Source of the DNA: an uncultured Clostridia bacterium
GTDB taxonomy: Bacteria > Bacillota > Clostridia > Oscillospirales > Oscillospiraceae
DNA: 5,253 nt
NCBI GenBank assembly: GCA_938023775.1
Contig: CALJDB010000303.1
Location: 1 to 5,253, forward strand
Direction of reading: 5' to 3'
Part shown: positions 1 to 5,253 of the stretch, piece by piece
Layout of the letters: every line of letters starts with the position of its first letter
Numbering within the stretch: position 1 is the stretch's first letter
Position numbers and translations under genes: made by a program
Notes under the pieces: model-generated
Told to the model about the DNA's origin: nothing
Seen by the model: only the letters and a program-made list of their open reading frames with translations
The model's database searches: none

Positions 1-219
1 CTCGGCACGGCCGGCCTCAAAAGCCTCCTGCGCCAGCGTCTCGATGGCTTCGGGATAGAACACGTCCTTGCCGTACATGCCCTCGATGACGGCGCGCGGC
101 GCCTTGCCCTTGCGGAAGCCGGCCACATAGAGCTGGCTCTTGTTCTTTTTATATACTTCGTTGACCGCGTTATCAAACACGTCGGCCGGGACCTTCACCT
201 CAAAGGTCGCCATAATCAT
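1..219 (-). CDS. tig: Trigger factor, N-terminal ribosome-binding part (partial, runs off the left edge)
   Basis: Trigger factor is a ribosome-associated chaperone with peptidyl-prolyl isomerase activity that meets nascent chains at the exit tunnel. Only the first 73 residues are in the window, all within the ribosome-binding domain. The signature loop GFRKGKAPR that docks on ribosomal protein L23 is at residues 34-42, followed by IEGMYGKDVFY, which is typical of the family. The isomerase and C-terminal domains lie outside. Two in-frame ATGs are possible, at 219 and 213; a TAA directly precedes the first, so the reading frame cannot extend upstream. No good Shine-Dalgarno site precedes either ATG (only a GGCG). 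Compared with the usual family start, about 13-15 residues forming the first beta strand appear to be missing. A convincing promoter lies just upstream. Identity is clear from the motif; the exact start is uncertain. Confidence 0.88.
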   Translation of the reverse strand, partial: MIMATFEVKVPADVFDNAVNEVYKKNKSQLYVAGFRKGKAPRAVIEGMYGKDVFYPEAIETLAQEAFEAGRAE

Positions 220-266
220 TTATCGCCGGGTATCTTGTGTACATAAAAATTGGTATGAAAGAACAT
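216..266 (-). other. Possible upstream ORF in the tig leader (16 codons)
   Basis: Directly downstream of the predicted tig transcription start, an ATG at 266 opens a 16-residue frame (MFFHTNFYVHKIPGDK). Its TGA overlaps the first candidate tig ATG as ATGA. The predicted start site leaves only one to three nucleotides before this ATG, so it would be translated as a nearly leaderless message, if at all. The peptide does not resemble the missing N-terminus of trigger factor, so a simple frameshift does not explain it. It may be chance; the arrangement could also couple translation into tig, which lacks a visible Shine-Dalgarno site. Confidence 0.2.
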
Positions 267-274
267 GCCTAAAT

Positions 275-303
275 ACTATAACAGATTCGCATCTCAAAAT
301 CAA
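275..303 (-). promoter_or_regulatory. Sigma-70/sigma-A type promoter for tig
   Basis: On the minus strand there is a -35 box TTGATT (303-298), a spacer of exactly 17 nt and a -10 box TATAGT (280-275). These differ from consensus by two and one bases. Transcription would start near 268, giving a leader of about 50 nt before the tig start. The -35 box begins only 8 bp after the metallophosphoesterase stop codon, so tig has its own promoter and need not depend on read-through from that gene. The stretch is also clearly AT-rich against a GC-rich background. Confidence 0.72.
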
Positions 304-311
304 CACCTGTT

Positions 312-1001
312 TCACGGGAGAATCCTGCGCGGACAAAAGGAAATGTAGTCCGCCGACAGCAGCCGAAACTCCGTATCATGATACATCCCCTGAAAGGCGC
401 TGCGGCAGCCGCGGCTGTGGATATGCCCGTAACAGCACAGCGGCACATGGTAGGCATCGAGCAGCGCCAGGATCTCCGGGCACTCATAGCCCTGATACTT
501 CGGCGGGTAGTGCAGAAAGATAAGCTTGGTCTTGTCCCCCGCCGCCTTGAGCGACGCCTCGAGCCGGCCGACCTCGCGCAGCATGATCTTGCGGTCATGC
601 GCCTCACCCTTGGCCTCCTCGTAAAACCAGCCGCGCGTGCCGCAGATGGCATAGTCGCCATAAAAATAGCAGTTATTGTTCAGAATATCCATGGTGTGCA
701 TGTCATGCGCCTCGAAAAAATCGTAAGCTTTTTTCGCCGTGCTCCACCAGAAGTCGTGGTTGCCCTTGAGCAGGATCTTTTTCCCGGGCAAAGCCTCGAT
801 AAACTGAAAGTCCGGCAGCGCCTGCTCCATCGTCATGCCCCACGCGAGATCGCCGCAGAGCACGCAGACATCGTCGTCATGCAGCGCCGAGAAGCCGAGC
901 CGGATCTTTTCCACATAGTTTTCCCAGCGACCGCCGAACACGTCCATCGGCTTGCTGCCGCCGAGCGACAGGTGCGTGTCGCCGATCACATAAAGAGACA
1001 T
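312..1001 (-). CDS. Calcineurin-like metallophosphoesterase (predicted phosphohydrolase)
   Basis: A 229-residue protein of the metallophosphoesterase fold, probably cytoplasmic since no signal peptide or membrane segment is seen. All metal-binding motifs of the family are present in order: GDTH (D8, H10), GDLAWG (D51), GNHD (N81, H82, D83), the HYPP histidine H164, and GHIH (H193, H195). It is therefore likely an active dinuclear-metal enzyme. The overall pattern suggests the COG1768-type group of predicted phosphohydrolases, whose substrate is not established, so no substrate is assigned. The frame is open to a TTG at 1028, but I chose the ATG at 1001 because a GAGG box lies 9 nt before it and the protein then begins with the family beta strand SLYVIGDTH. 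The gene is divergent from the DUF1540 gene and stops just before the tig promoter. Length is normal for a single-domain member. Confidence 0.85.
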   Translation of the reverse strand: MSLYVIGDTHLSLGGSKPMDVFGGRWENYVEKIRLGFSALHDDDVCVLCGDLAWGMTMEQALPDFQFIEALPGKKILLKGNHDFWWSTAKKAYDFFEAHDMHTMDILNNNCYFYGDYAICGTRGWFYEEAKGEAHDRKIMLREVGRLEASLKAAGDKTKLIFLHYPPKYQGYECPEILALLDAYHVPLCCYGHIHSRGCRSAFQGMYHDTEFRLLSADYISFCPRRILP

Positions 1002-1010
1002 CGGAATAAA

Positions 1011-1014
1011 CCTC
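1011..1014 (-). promoter_or_regulatory. Shine-Dalgarno site fixing the metallophosphoesterase start
   Basis: GAGG on the minus strand lies 9 nt upstream of the ATG at 1001. It supports that start over the in-frame TTG at 1028, which would place this box inside the coding region and has no comparable site in front of it. Confidence 0.6.
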
Positions 1015-1039
1015 GGACTTTCTGTCAAGAATAACGGTA

Positions 1040-1057
1040 CCGGCGCCTGAGCGCCGG
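1040..1057. repeat. Perfect inverted repeat in the divergent intergenic region
   Basis: CCGGCGC-CTGA-GCGCCGG gives a 7-bp all-GC stem with a 4-nt loop. It sits between the metallophosphoesterase start and the DUF1540 gene. Neither strand has a T-run after it, so it does not look like an intrinsic terminator. It may fold in the 5' leader of the DUF1540 transcript, 14 nt before its Shine-Dalgarno site, or serve as a dyad protein-binding site. No convincing promoter boxes could be placed around it for either gene. Confidence 0.45.
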
Positions 1058-1071
1058 AAAACGAACTGTTC

Positions 1072-1077
1072 GGAGGA
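1072..1077 (+). promoter_or_regulatory. Strong Shine-Dalgarno site of the DUF1540 gene
   Basis: GGAGGA lies 9 nt before the ATG at 1087. It is a near-consensus site at good spacing. It is the best evidence that this short plus-strand frame is a real gene and fixes its start. Confidence 0.8.
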
Positions 1078-1086
1078 AAAACTGCT

Positions 1087-1269
1087 ATGACTCACGAGAA
1101 CAAGGATTCCTGCTGCGTGCAGGGCGTCGGCTGCAACGTCGCCAACTGCAAGTATCATGACGCCGCGTGCAGCTGCTGCACCGCCGACCACATCAAGGTC
1201 GAGAACAAGACCGCGACCGAAAAGGACGAGACCTTCTGCAGCACCTTCACCCCGAAAGCCAGCTGGTAA
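1087..1269 (+). CDS. DUF1540 domain cysteine-rich miniprotein
   Basis: A 60-residue protein with eight cysteines (C9, C10, C16, C21, C28, C30, C31, C51). The core matches the DUF1540 pattern CNVxNCxYH...CTAxxIxV...TxCxTF, running from about residue 16 to 54. The spaced cysteines and H24 suggest a small metal-binding fold, probably zinc, but this is inference and the family function is unknown. It has no signal peptide or membrane segment. It is the only plus-strand gene here, with a strong ribosome binding site and an intrinsic terminator 22 bp after its stop, so it looks like a self-contained monocistronic unit. C9, C10 and at least one of C28, C30 and C31 exceed what the core motif needs. 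No promoter could be placed with confidence in the 85-bp gap upstream. Confidence 0.85.
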   Translation: MTHENKDSCCVQGVGCNVANCKYHDAACSCCTADHIKVENKTATEKDETFCSTFTPKASW

Positions 1270-1290
1270 AGCAGGTCAGACGGAACCCGC

Positions 1291-1327
1291 AGGAAAGCCC
1301 GCAGATGCGGGCTTTCCTTATTTTTTT
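1291..1327 (+). terminator. Rho-independent terminator of the DUF1540 gene
   Basis: A perfect 12-bp stem (1291-1302 with 1307-1318) and AGAT loop is followed by TTATTTTTTT, with seven uninterrupted T at 1321-1327. The T-run is on the plus strand only. Its last two bases are the first two of the thrC stop-codon complement (TTA, 1326-1328), so it closes the convergent gap. Read on the minus strand, the hairpin has no following U-run and would be a poor terminator for thrC. Confidence 0.92.
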
Positions 1328-2792
1328 ACTTCAGAAACGCCTCCACGGTATCGCGCATGGCTTCCTTTTCTACGCTGCCGCCGAAGCGGACGGGGCGGGC
1401 GTCCAGCCCGCTCAGGGGCTTCGGGACGGGCATGCCGCTCCTTTCCGAGAGGGCGGCGAGCGGGTCGCCGGACTCCGCGCCGAGGGCGCTCAGCACGTCG
1501 GCGGCGAACTTGAAGGGGCTCGCCGTGGAGACGACGACGGCGGGGGTATCGTCCCCGGTCGCGGCGCGGTAATCGGCGAGGACCTGCCACGCGACGGCGG
1601 TGTGGGTGTCCATCAGGTAGCCGGTCTTTTCAAAGAGCGCGCCGATCGCCGCCTTCGTCCGCGCATCGTCGCAGTATCCGGCGGAAAACACCACCTGAAG
1701 CTGCGCAAGCGTCTCCGCGCCGACGTCGTAGCTGCCGGTTTCGTTCAGCTCCGCCATGAAGCCCGCTGTTTTTTCGTCGCCGCAGAGCATATAGAGCAGG
1801 CGCTCGAGGTTGCTGGAGACGAGGATGTCCATGGACGGCGAGATGGTGTTATGGAACGCGCGCTTCCGGTCATAAACGCCGGTCGCGAAAAAGTCGGTCA
1901 GGACATTGTTCGCGTTGCTCGCGCAGAGGAAGCGGCGGACGGGCAGACCCATCTGCTTGGCGAACCAGCCCGCCAGAATATTGCCGAAGTTGCCGGTCGG
2001 GACGCAGAAATGGATCTCCTCCCCCATTGCAATGCGTCCGGCGTTTACATAGTCGCAGTAAGCGGAGAAATAGTAAGCGATCTGGGGCAGCAGGCGCCCC
2101 CAGTTGATCGAGTTGGCGGAGGAGAGGAACCAGCCGCGTTCGCTGAGCTTTTCGGCAAACTCCCGGTCGCCGAAGATGCGCTTGACGCCGGTCTGGGCGT
2201 CGTCAAAATTGCCCTTGACGGCGCAGACGCCGACGTTTTCGCCCGTCTGCGTGACCATCTGGAGGCGCTGCACAGCGGAGACGCCGCCGTCCGGGTAAAA
2301 GACGAAGATCTTCGTGCCAGGCACGTCGGCAAAACCTTCGAGCGCCGCCTTGCCCGTGTCGCCGCTCGTGGCGACGAGGATGCAGACGCCGCGCGTCTCG
2401 CCGGTCTTTTTCAGCGAGGCGACGAGCAGACGCGGCAGCATTTGCAGCGCCATGTCCTTGAAGGCGCAGGTCGGTCCGTGCCAGAGCTCCAGCGCCGCGG
2501 TGCGCTCGTCAACAAAGTGCAGCGGCGCGATGGCGGGGTCATCGTAATTGCCCGCATAAGCCGCGGCGGTAAATTCCCGCAGCTCCTCCGCGGAAAACTC
2601 CGCGAGATAGCGCCCCATAATGTCCGCGGCGCGGCCGCGGTAGTCCATTTTGCAGAGCGCCTCCAGCTCCGCACGGGAGACCGCCGGGATCGTCTCCGGC
2701 ACGAAAAGTCCGCCGTCCGGCGCGAGTCCCATGGCAATGGCCTCCGCCGCGGTATAGAGCGTTCTGCGGTCACGTGTGCTGAAATAATTCAT
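1326..2792 (-). CDS. thrC: Threonine synthase
   Basis: A 488-residue pyridoxal-phosphate enzyme that converts O-phosphohomoserine to L-threonine and phosphate, the last step of threonine biosynthesis. The N-terminal part carries LAPDGGLFVPE (residues 23-33), typical of threonine synthases. The cofactor lysine is K112 in GPTCAFKDMALQ. The phosphate-binding and active-site segments ATSGDTGKAA (141-150), SANSINWGR (225-233) and PTGNFGN (265-271) follow, and SPSMDILVSSNLERLL (318-333) is typical of the longer class found in E. coli and yeast. Length suits that class. The start ATG has AGGTG 10 nt upstream, lying in the last codons of yraN, whose stop is 4 nt before thrC; translation is probably coupled. 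It is the last gene of the cluster and no other threonine-pathway gene is present. No minus-strand terminator is evident after the stop. Confidence 0.97.
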   Translation of the reverse strand: MNYFSTRDRRTLYTAAEAIAMGLAPDGGLFVPETIPAVSRAELEALCKMDYRGRAADIMGRYLAEFSAEELREFTAAAYAGNYDDPAIAPLHFVDERTAALELWHGPTCAFKDMALQMLPRLLVASLKKTGETRGVCILVATSGDTGKAALEGFADVPGTKIFVFYPDGGVSAVQRLQMVTQTGENVGVCAVKGNFDDAQTGVKRIFGDREFAEKLSERGWFLSSANSINWGRLLPQIAYYFSAYCDYVNAGRIAMGEEIHFCVPTGNFGNILAGWFAKQMGLPVRRFLCASNANNVLTDFFATGVYDRKRAFHNTISPSMDILVSSNLERLLYMLCGDEKTAGFMAELNETGSYDVGAETLAQLQVVFSAGYCDDARTKAAIGALFEKTGYLMDTHTAVAWQVLADYRAATGDDTPAVVVSTASPFKFAADVLSALGAESGDPLAALSERSGMPVPKPLSGLDARPVRFGGSVEKEAMRDTVEAFLK

Positions 2793-2796
2793 GTTC

Positions 2797-3171
2797 TCAG
2801 TTCACCTCAAATGCGTTTTCGATATGGTTGATCCGCTCCGCCCGTCCGCCGGGGGCGTAAACCTCGACAACGTCGAAGCGGGGCTGTTTTTCGGTCCTGT
2901 TCTGCTGGAGCCAGAGCGAAGCAGCGGCGATGAGCCGGCGCTGCTTCGCGGCGTTCACAAACTCGCGCGGCGCGGCGAAGTCGCCGCTTTTGCGCTGCTT
3001 CACCTCGACGAAAACGAGGTAGTCCCGGTTTTCCGCGATGATGTCGATCTCCCCGAAGCGGCAGGTATAGTTCATCCCCAGAACGCGGTATTTTTTTCGC
3101 TTCAGATACTCCGCGGCGGCGGCTTCCCCGCTTCTGCCGAGGAGCTTTTTGTCCGTTTTGCTGTCGTTCAT
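2797..3171 (-). CDS. yraN: YraN/UPF0102 family nuclease-fold protein
   Basis: A 124-residue protein of the UPF0102 family, the usual length. These proteins share the restriction-endonuclease-like fold and are often annotated as putative Holliday-junction-type endonucleases, but their role is not well settled. The hallmark residues are present: G12..GE16 near the N-terminus, GEIDII with E41 and D43, and FVEVK with E56 and K58, which together form the PD-(D/E)xK-like metal site. FDVVEVY near residue 99 is the conserved last strand. The gene starts 5 nt after the rnhB stop with only a weak purine-rich site (GAAGAAG, well upstream), suggesting it relies on translational coupling to rnhB. The rnhB-yraN pairing is common in Firmicutes. 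Its own last codons hold the thrC ribosome binding site. Confidence 0.93.
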   Translation of the reverse strand: MNDSKTDKKLLGRSGEAAAAEYLKRKKYRVLGMNYTCRFGEIDIIAENRDYLVFVEVKQRKSGDFAAPREFVNAAKQRRLIAAASLWLQQNRTEKQPRFDVVEVYAPGGRAERINHIENAFEVN

Positions 3172-3176
3172 ATTTG

Positions 3177-3776
3177 TCAGTGCATCTTCTTCAGAAATGT
3201 CCGGCGGTGGACCTCGCTGGGTCCTTTTTCACGCAGCGCGGCGTAGTGCGCGGCGGTGCCATAGCCCTTGTGCTTCGCGAAGCCGTAGCCGGGATAGCGC
3301 GCATCGAGCTCCAGCATATAGCGGTCTCGCGTGACCTTGGCGAGAACGGACGCCGCCGCGATGGAGGCGCATTTCCCGTCCCCGCCGACGACGCAGCGGC
3401 TCGGCACGGCGATGCCGCCGTTGCGGTTGCCGTCGATGAGCGCGAGCGCGGGGGCTGTCCCCATCGCCGCGATCGCGCGGTTCATGGCGAGGTAAGTCGC
3501 CTGCAAAATATTCAGCTCGTCGATCTCCCGCTCGCTCGCAAAGGCAACGCCGTAAGCGAGCGCCTGCGCCGTTATCACGTCGTAAAGCGCCTCGCGGCGG
3601 CGCTCGGTGAGCTTTTTGGAGTCGTTCAGACCGGGGATGACAAGTCCCCGCGGCAATATTACCGCGGCGGCGCAGACCGGTCCCGCCAGCGGACCGCGTC
3701 CCGCCTCGTCCACGCCGCAGACGGGGGCGAAGCCCTCCTCCGCGACGGCATTTTCGATCTCCCAGAGGTCCGTCAT
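3177..3776 (-). CDS. rnhB: Ribonuclease HII
   Basis: A 199-residue endonuclease that cuts the RNA strand of RNA/DNA hybrids and removes ribonucleotides misincorporated into DNA. The type 2 RNase H signature [13 protein letters not shown] is at residues 21-33. The catalytic acids are D23, E24, D115 (in LIDGN) and D151 (in KVTRDR), and the GRG motif (26-28) recognises the RNA-DNA junction. [14 protein letters not shown] (168-181) is also characteristic. The frame stays open far upstream, to 4199, but that stretch overlaps rbgA out of frame and is arginine/serine-rich shadow sequence. The ATG at 3776 is chosen because GGAGGAG (3793-3787) lies 10 nt before it and the domain begins soon after. It starts 7 nt after the rbgA stop, in the same operon. 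It lacks the long N-terminal extension seen in the B. subtilis enzyme. Confidence 0.96.
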   Translation of the reverse strand: MTDLWEIENAVAEEGFAPVCGVDEAGRGPLAGPVCAAAVILPRGLVIPGLNDSKKLTERRREALYDVITAQALAYGVAFASEREIDELNILQATYLAMNRAIAAMGTAPALALIDGNRNGGIAVPSRCVVGGDGKCASIAAASVLAKVTRDRYMLELDARYPGYGFAKHKGYGTAAHYAALREKGPSEVHRRTFLKKMH

Positions 3777-3783
3777 AACCGTC

Positions 3784-4662
3784 TCACTCCTCCGGCGGGG
3801 CTTCGAGCGTGATGCGTCCGAGCTTGCCGTCATGGTATTCGCTGAGCAGCACGTTCGCCATGCGCTCGATGTCCACCTCGCCGCCGGAGATAAGGAAGCC
3901 GCGGCGTCTGCCCGCGTCCTCCAGCAGCTCAAAGCCGTTTTTCTCCGGGTCCGGCGTGAATTTATAGCGCTCGGTGATTGCCTCCGGCTTTGTCGCGCGC
4001 AGGCGGAGCATAAAGTTTGCCGCGAGGGTCTCCTTGTCGAGCACGTCCGCCTTGATCGCGTTCGTGAGGGCGAGCGCCTCGCCCACCTCCTGCGAGTCAA
4101 ACTTCGGCCAGAGGATGCCCGGCGTGTCGAGCAGATCGAGCCCGGTGCCGATGCTGATCCACTGCTTGCCGCGCGTGACGCCCGGCTTATCGCCGGCAAT
4201 CGCCGCCTTTCTGCCCGCTACCTTGTTGATAAACGTGCTCTTGCCGACGTTCGGGATGCCGAGGATCATCACGCGCAGCGGGCGCGTGCCCTGTCCCTTG
4301 GCTTCCAGCGCGGCGATGCGCTCGCGCAGCACGGCGCGGACCGCGGCGGGAAATTCCTTGACGCCCTTGCCGCTCTTCGCGTCCGTCTCCAGCACGGGGA
4401 GCCCCTGCTTTTTAAAGTAGTCGCGCCAGCGCGCGGTCATCGCGGGGTCGGCAAGGTCGATGCGGTTTAAGATGATGAGCCGGGGCTTATCGCCCGAGAG
4501 AGAGTCGATATCCGGGTTGCGGCTTGAGCGCGGGATGCGCGCGTCGATGAGCTCGCAGACGGCGTCCACGAGCTTCATATTCTCCCCGATCATGCGCTGC
4601 GCCTTCGTCATGTGTCCGGGGAACCACTGGATGGCGAGTTTTTCGTACTGTGCTTCGTTCAT
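3784..4662 (-). CDS. rbgA: Ribosome biogenesis GTPase RbgA/YlqF (circularly permuted)
   Basis: A 292-residue GTPase required in Firmicutes for a late step of 50S subunit assembly. It shows the circularly permuted motif order of the YlqF/YawG group: the G4 motif NRID (66-69) and the G5-like DAKSGKG (94-100) come before G1 GIPNVGKST (135-143), the G2 threonine in PGVTRG (T163) and G3 DTPG (179-182). The N-terminal [13 protein letters not shown] (11-23) is a strong family signature. The C-terminal helical part (about 190-292) is the RNA-binding domain in known members. Length is normal. G4 reads NRID rather than the common NKxD, a conservative change. AAGGA lies 11 nt before the ATG and overlaps the lepB stop codon, 15 nt upstream, which supports co-transcription and coupling. 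Its own last codons carry the rnhB ribosome binding site. Confidence 0.96.
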   Translation of the reverse strand: MNEAQYEKLAIQWFPGHMTKAQRMIGENMKLVDAVCELIDARIPRSSRNPDIDSLSGDKPRLIILNRIDLADPAMTARWRDYFKKQGLPVLETDAKSGKGVKEFPAAVRAVLRERIAALEAKGQGTRPLRVMILGIPNVGKSTFINKVAGRKAAIAGDKPGVTRGKQWISIGTGLDLLDTPGILWPKFDSQEVGEALALTNAIKADVLDKETLAANFMLRLRATKPEAITERYKFTPDPEKNGFELLEDAGRRRGFLISGGEVDIERMANVLLSEYHDGKLGRITLEAPPEE

Positions 4663-4677
4663 AGAAAGTTTTTTCCT

Positions 4678-5253
4678 TTAATAGATCGTGCCGAACTTGC
4701 TGAGCGGCGTTAAGCGCAGGAGCGCCTTGCCCATGATGAGCCGCGTATCGACGCAGCCGATACTGTCCGTGCGGCTGTCCGTGGAGCGGTTGCGGTTATC
4801 GCCCATGACGAAGATGCAGCCCTCCGGCACGGTCACGGGCTCGTCGAAGTCCTCGCGCACAACGGTCGGCTCCGCGGTGTAAGGCTCGTCGAGCGCGACG
4901 CCGTCGACATAGACGACGCCGGCGTCAAAGTCGATGTCCACGGTCTGGCCCTCGGTGGCGATGACGCGCTTGATGAGCGGATAGTCGGCAAAGCTGTCCT
5001 TTTGCAGCACGACGATGTCGCCCTGCTGTGGTGTGTAAAACAGCTTGCTGATAATGAGTCGGTCGCCCTGTTCGAGCGTCGGCACCATGCTCGACCCGAC
5101 GACGCCGATCGTGCGGCCGATGAAGACGAAGATGAGCACGCACGCCACCAGCGCGGTCACGATGCACTGGAGCCAGTCGAAAAGGTCGCCCTCGCGCTTT
5201 TTTGTCTTCTCCGGTGTGGGCATTTCCGCCGGCTGCTGCTCGGTATTCTGGTT
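4678..5253 (-). CDS. lepB: Signal peptidase I (5' end beyond the window)
   Basis: A membrane-bound serine protease that removes signal peptides from exported preproteins. Numbered from an internal Met at 5223, a single membrane anchor spans about residues 18-36, followed by the nucleophile box GSSMVPTL (catalytic S45), the general-base lysine in YPLIKRVI (K85) and the conserved GDNRNRSTDSR (141-151). This is the single-anchor Ser-Lys dyad form typical of Gram-positive bacteria; the active site faces outside. The frame is open to the right edge with ten further codons (NQNTEQQPAE), no start codon among them and no proper Shine-Dalgarno site before the Met at 5223. The true start is therefore probably outside the window, giving a short charged cytoplasmic tail. 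It is the first visible gene of the lepB-rbgA-rnhB-yraN-thrC cluster; its promoter is not in view. Confidence 0.95.
   Translation of the reverse strand, partial: NQNTEQQPAEMPTPEKTKKREGDLFDWLQCIVTALVACVLIFVFIGRTIGVVGSSMVPTLEQGDRLIISKLFYTPQQGDIVVLQKDSFADYPLIKRVIATEGQTVDIDFDAGVVYVDGVALDEPYTAEPTVVREDFDEPVTVPEGCIFVMGDNRNRSTDSRTDSIGCVDTRLIMGKALLRLTPLSKFGTIY

Noticed and set aside
140..523. Plus-strand open frame of 127 codons across the tig/metallophosphoesterase junction
   Set aside because: It covers the promoter region and runs antisense to two genes; its composition is not protein-like and it has no ribosome binding site.
1023..1028. Perfect TTGACA on the minus strand before the metallophosphoesterase
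   Set aside because: No -10-like hexamer lies 16-18 nt downstream, and such a promoter would start transcription inside the coding region. The same bases contain the TTG that makes the frame look longer.
378..1034. Plus-strand open frame of 218 codons opposite the metallophosphoesterase
   Set aside because: It is antisense to a gene with a full set of catalytic motifs, and its own product shows no domain.
1167..2831. Long plus-strand open frame of 554 codons across thrC
   Set aside because: It is antisense to a clear threonine synthase, has no family-like motifs, and is explained by the GC-rich codon usage of thrC, which leaves few stops on the opposite strand.
3777..4199. Upstream extension of the rnhB frame (141 extra codons)
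   Set aside because: It overlaps rbgA in another frame and is Arg/Ser-rich low-information sequence. A strong ribosome binding site marks the ATG at 3776 as the real start.
3607..4470. Plus-strand open frame of 287 codons over rbgA and rnhB
   Set aside because: It is a shadow of two well-supported minus-strand genes, with no recognisable motif or ribosome binding site context.
1..5253. A search by eye for CRISPR repeats, insertion-sequence ends, tRNA genes, defence genes or toxin-antitoxin pairs
   Set aside because: None was seen. The window is densely filled with conserved housekeeping genes and its intergenic gaps are all under 100 bp.

Overview
The window looks like chromosomal core-genome DNA from a GC-rich Clostridia-type Firmicute. 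An Oscillospiraceae/Ruminococcaceae-like lineage is my guess. The grounds are the gene order lepB-rbgA(ylqF)-rnhB-yraN, which is characteristic of Firmicutes (normally next to rplS, which would lie just outside the window); a DUF1540 cysteine-rich miniprotein, a family common in Firmicutes; and strong AGGAGG-type Shine-Dalgarno sites. The species cannot be named from this sequence alone.

Layout from right to left, the direction in which almost everything is transcribed (minus strand). Bases 5253-1326 hold a tightly packed five-gene cluster: signal peptidase I (lepB, 5' end beyond the window), the circularly permuted ribosome-assembly GTPase RbgA/YlqF, ribonuclease HII (rnhB), a YraN/UPF0102 nuclease-fold protein, and threonine synthase (thrC). 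Gaps are only 4-15 nt, and several Shine-Dalgarno sites lie within the last codons or stop of the preceding gene, so this is almost certainly one operon with translational coupling.

Bases 1087-1327 hold the only plus-strand gene, a 60-residue DUF1540 protein with a strong ribosome binding site and its own intrinsic terminator. That terminator's T-run reaches the thrC stop codon, so the two genes converge. Bases 1001-312 hold a calcineurin-like metallophosphoesterase, divergent from the DUF1540 gene across an 85-bp gap that contains a perfect short hairpin. A good sigma-70/sigma-A-type promoter follows its stop codon and drives a trigger-factor gene (219-1, running off the left edge).

Functionally this is housekeeping: protein export and maturation (LepB), 50S ribosome assembly (RbgA), RNA/DNA hybrid removal (RnhB), threonine biosynthesis (ThrC) and nascent-chain folding (Tig). 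I see no mobile element, CRISPR array, RNA gene or obvious new system. The points most worth a second look are the short N-terminus of the trigger factor, with an in-frame stop directly before its start and a possible 16-residue upstream ORF, and the addition of thrC to the lepB-yraN cluster.
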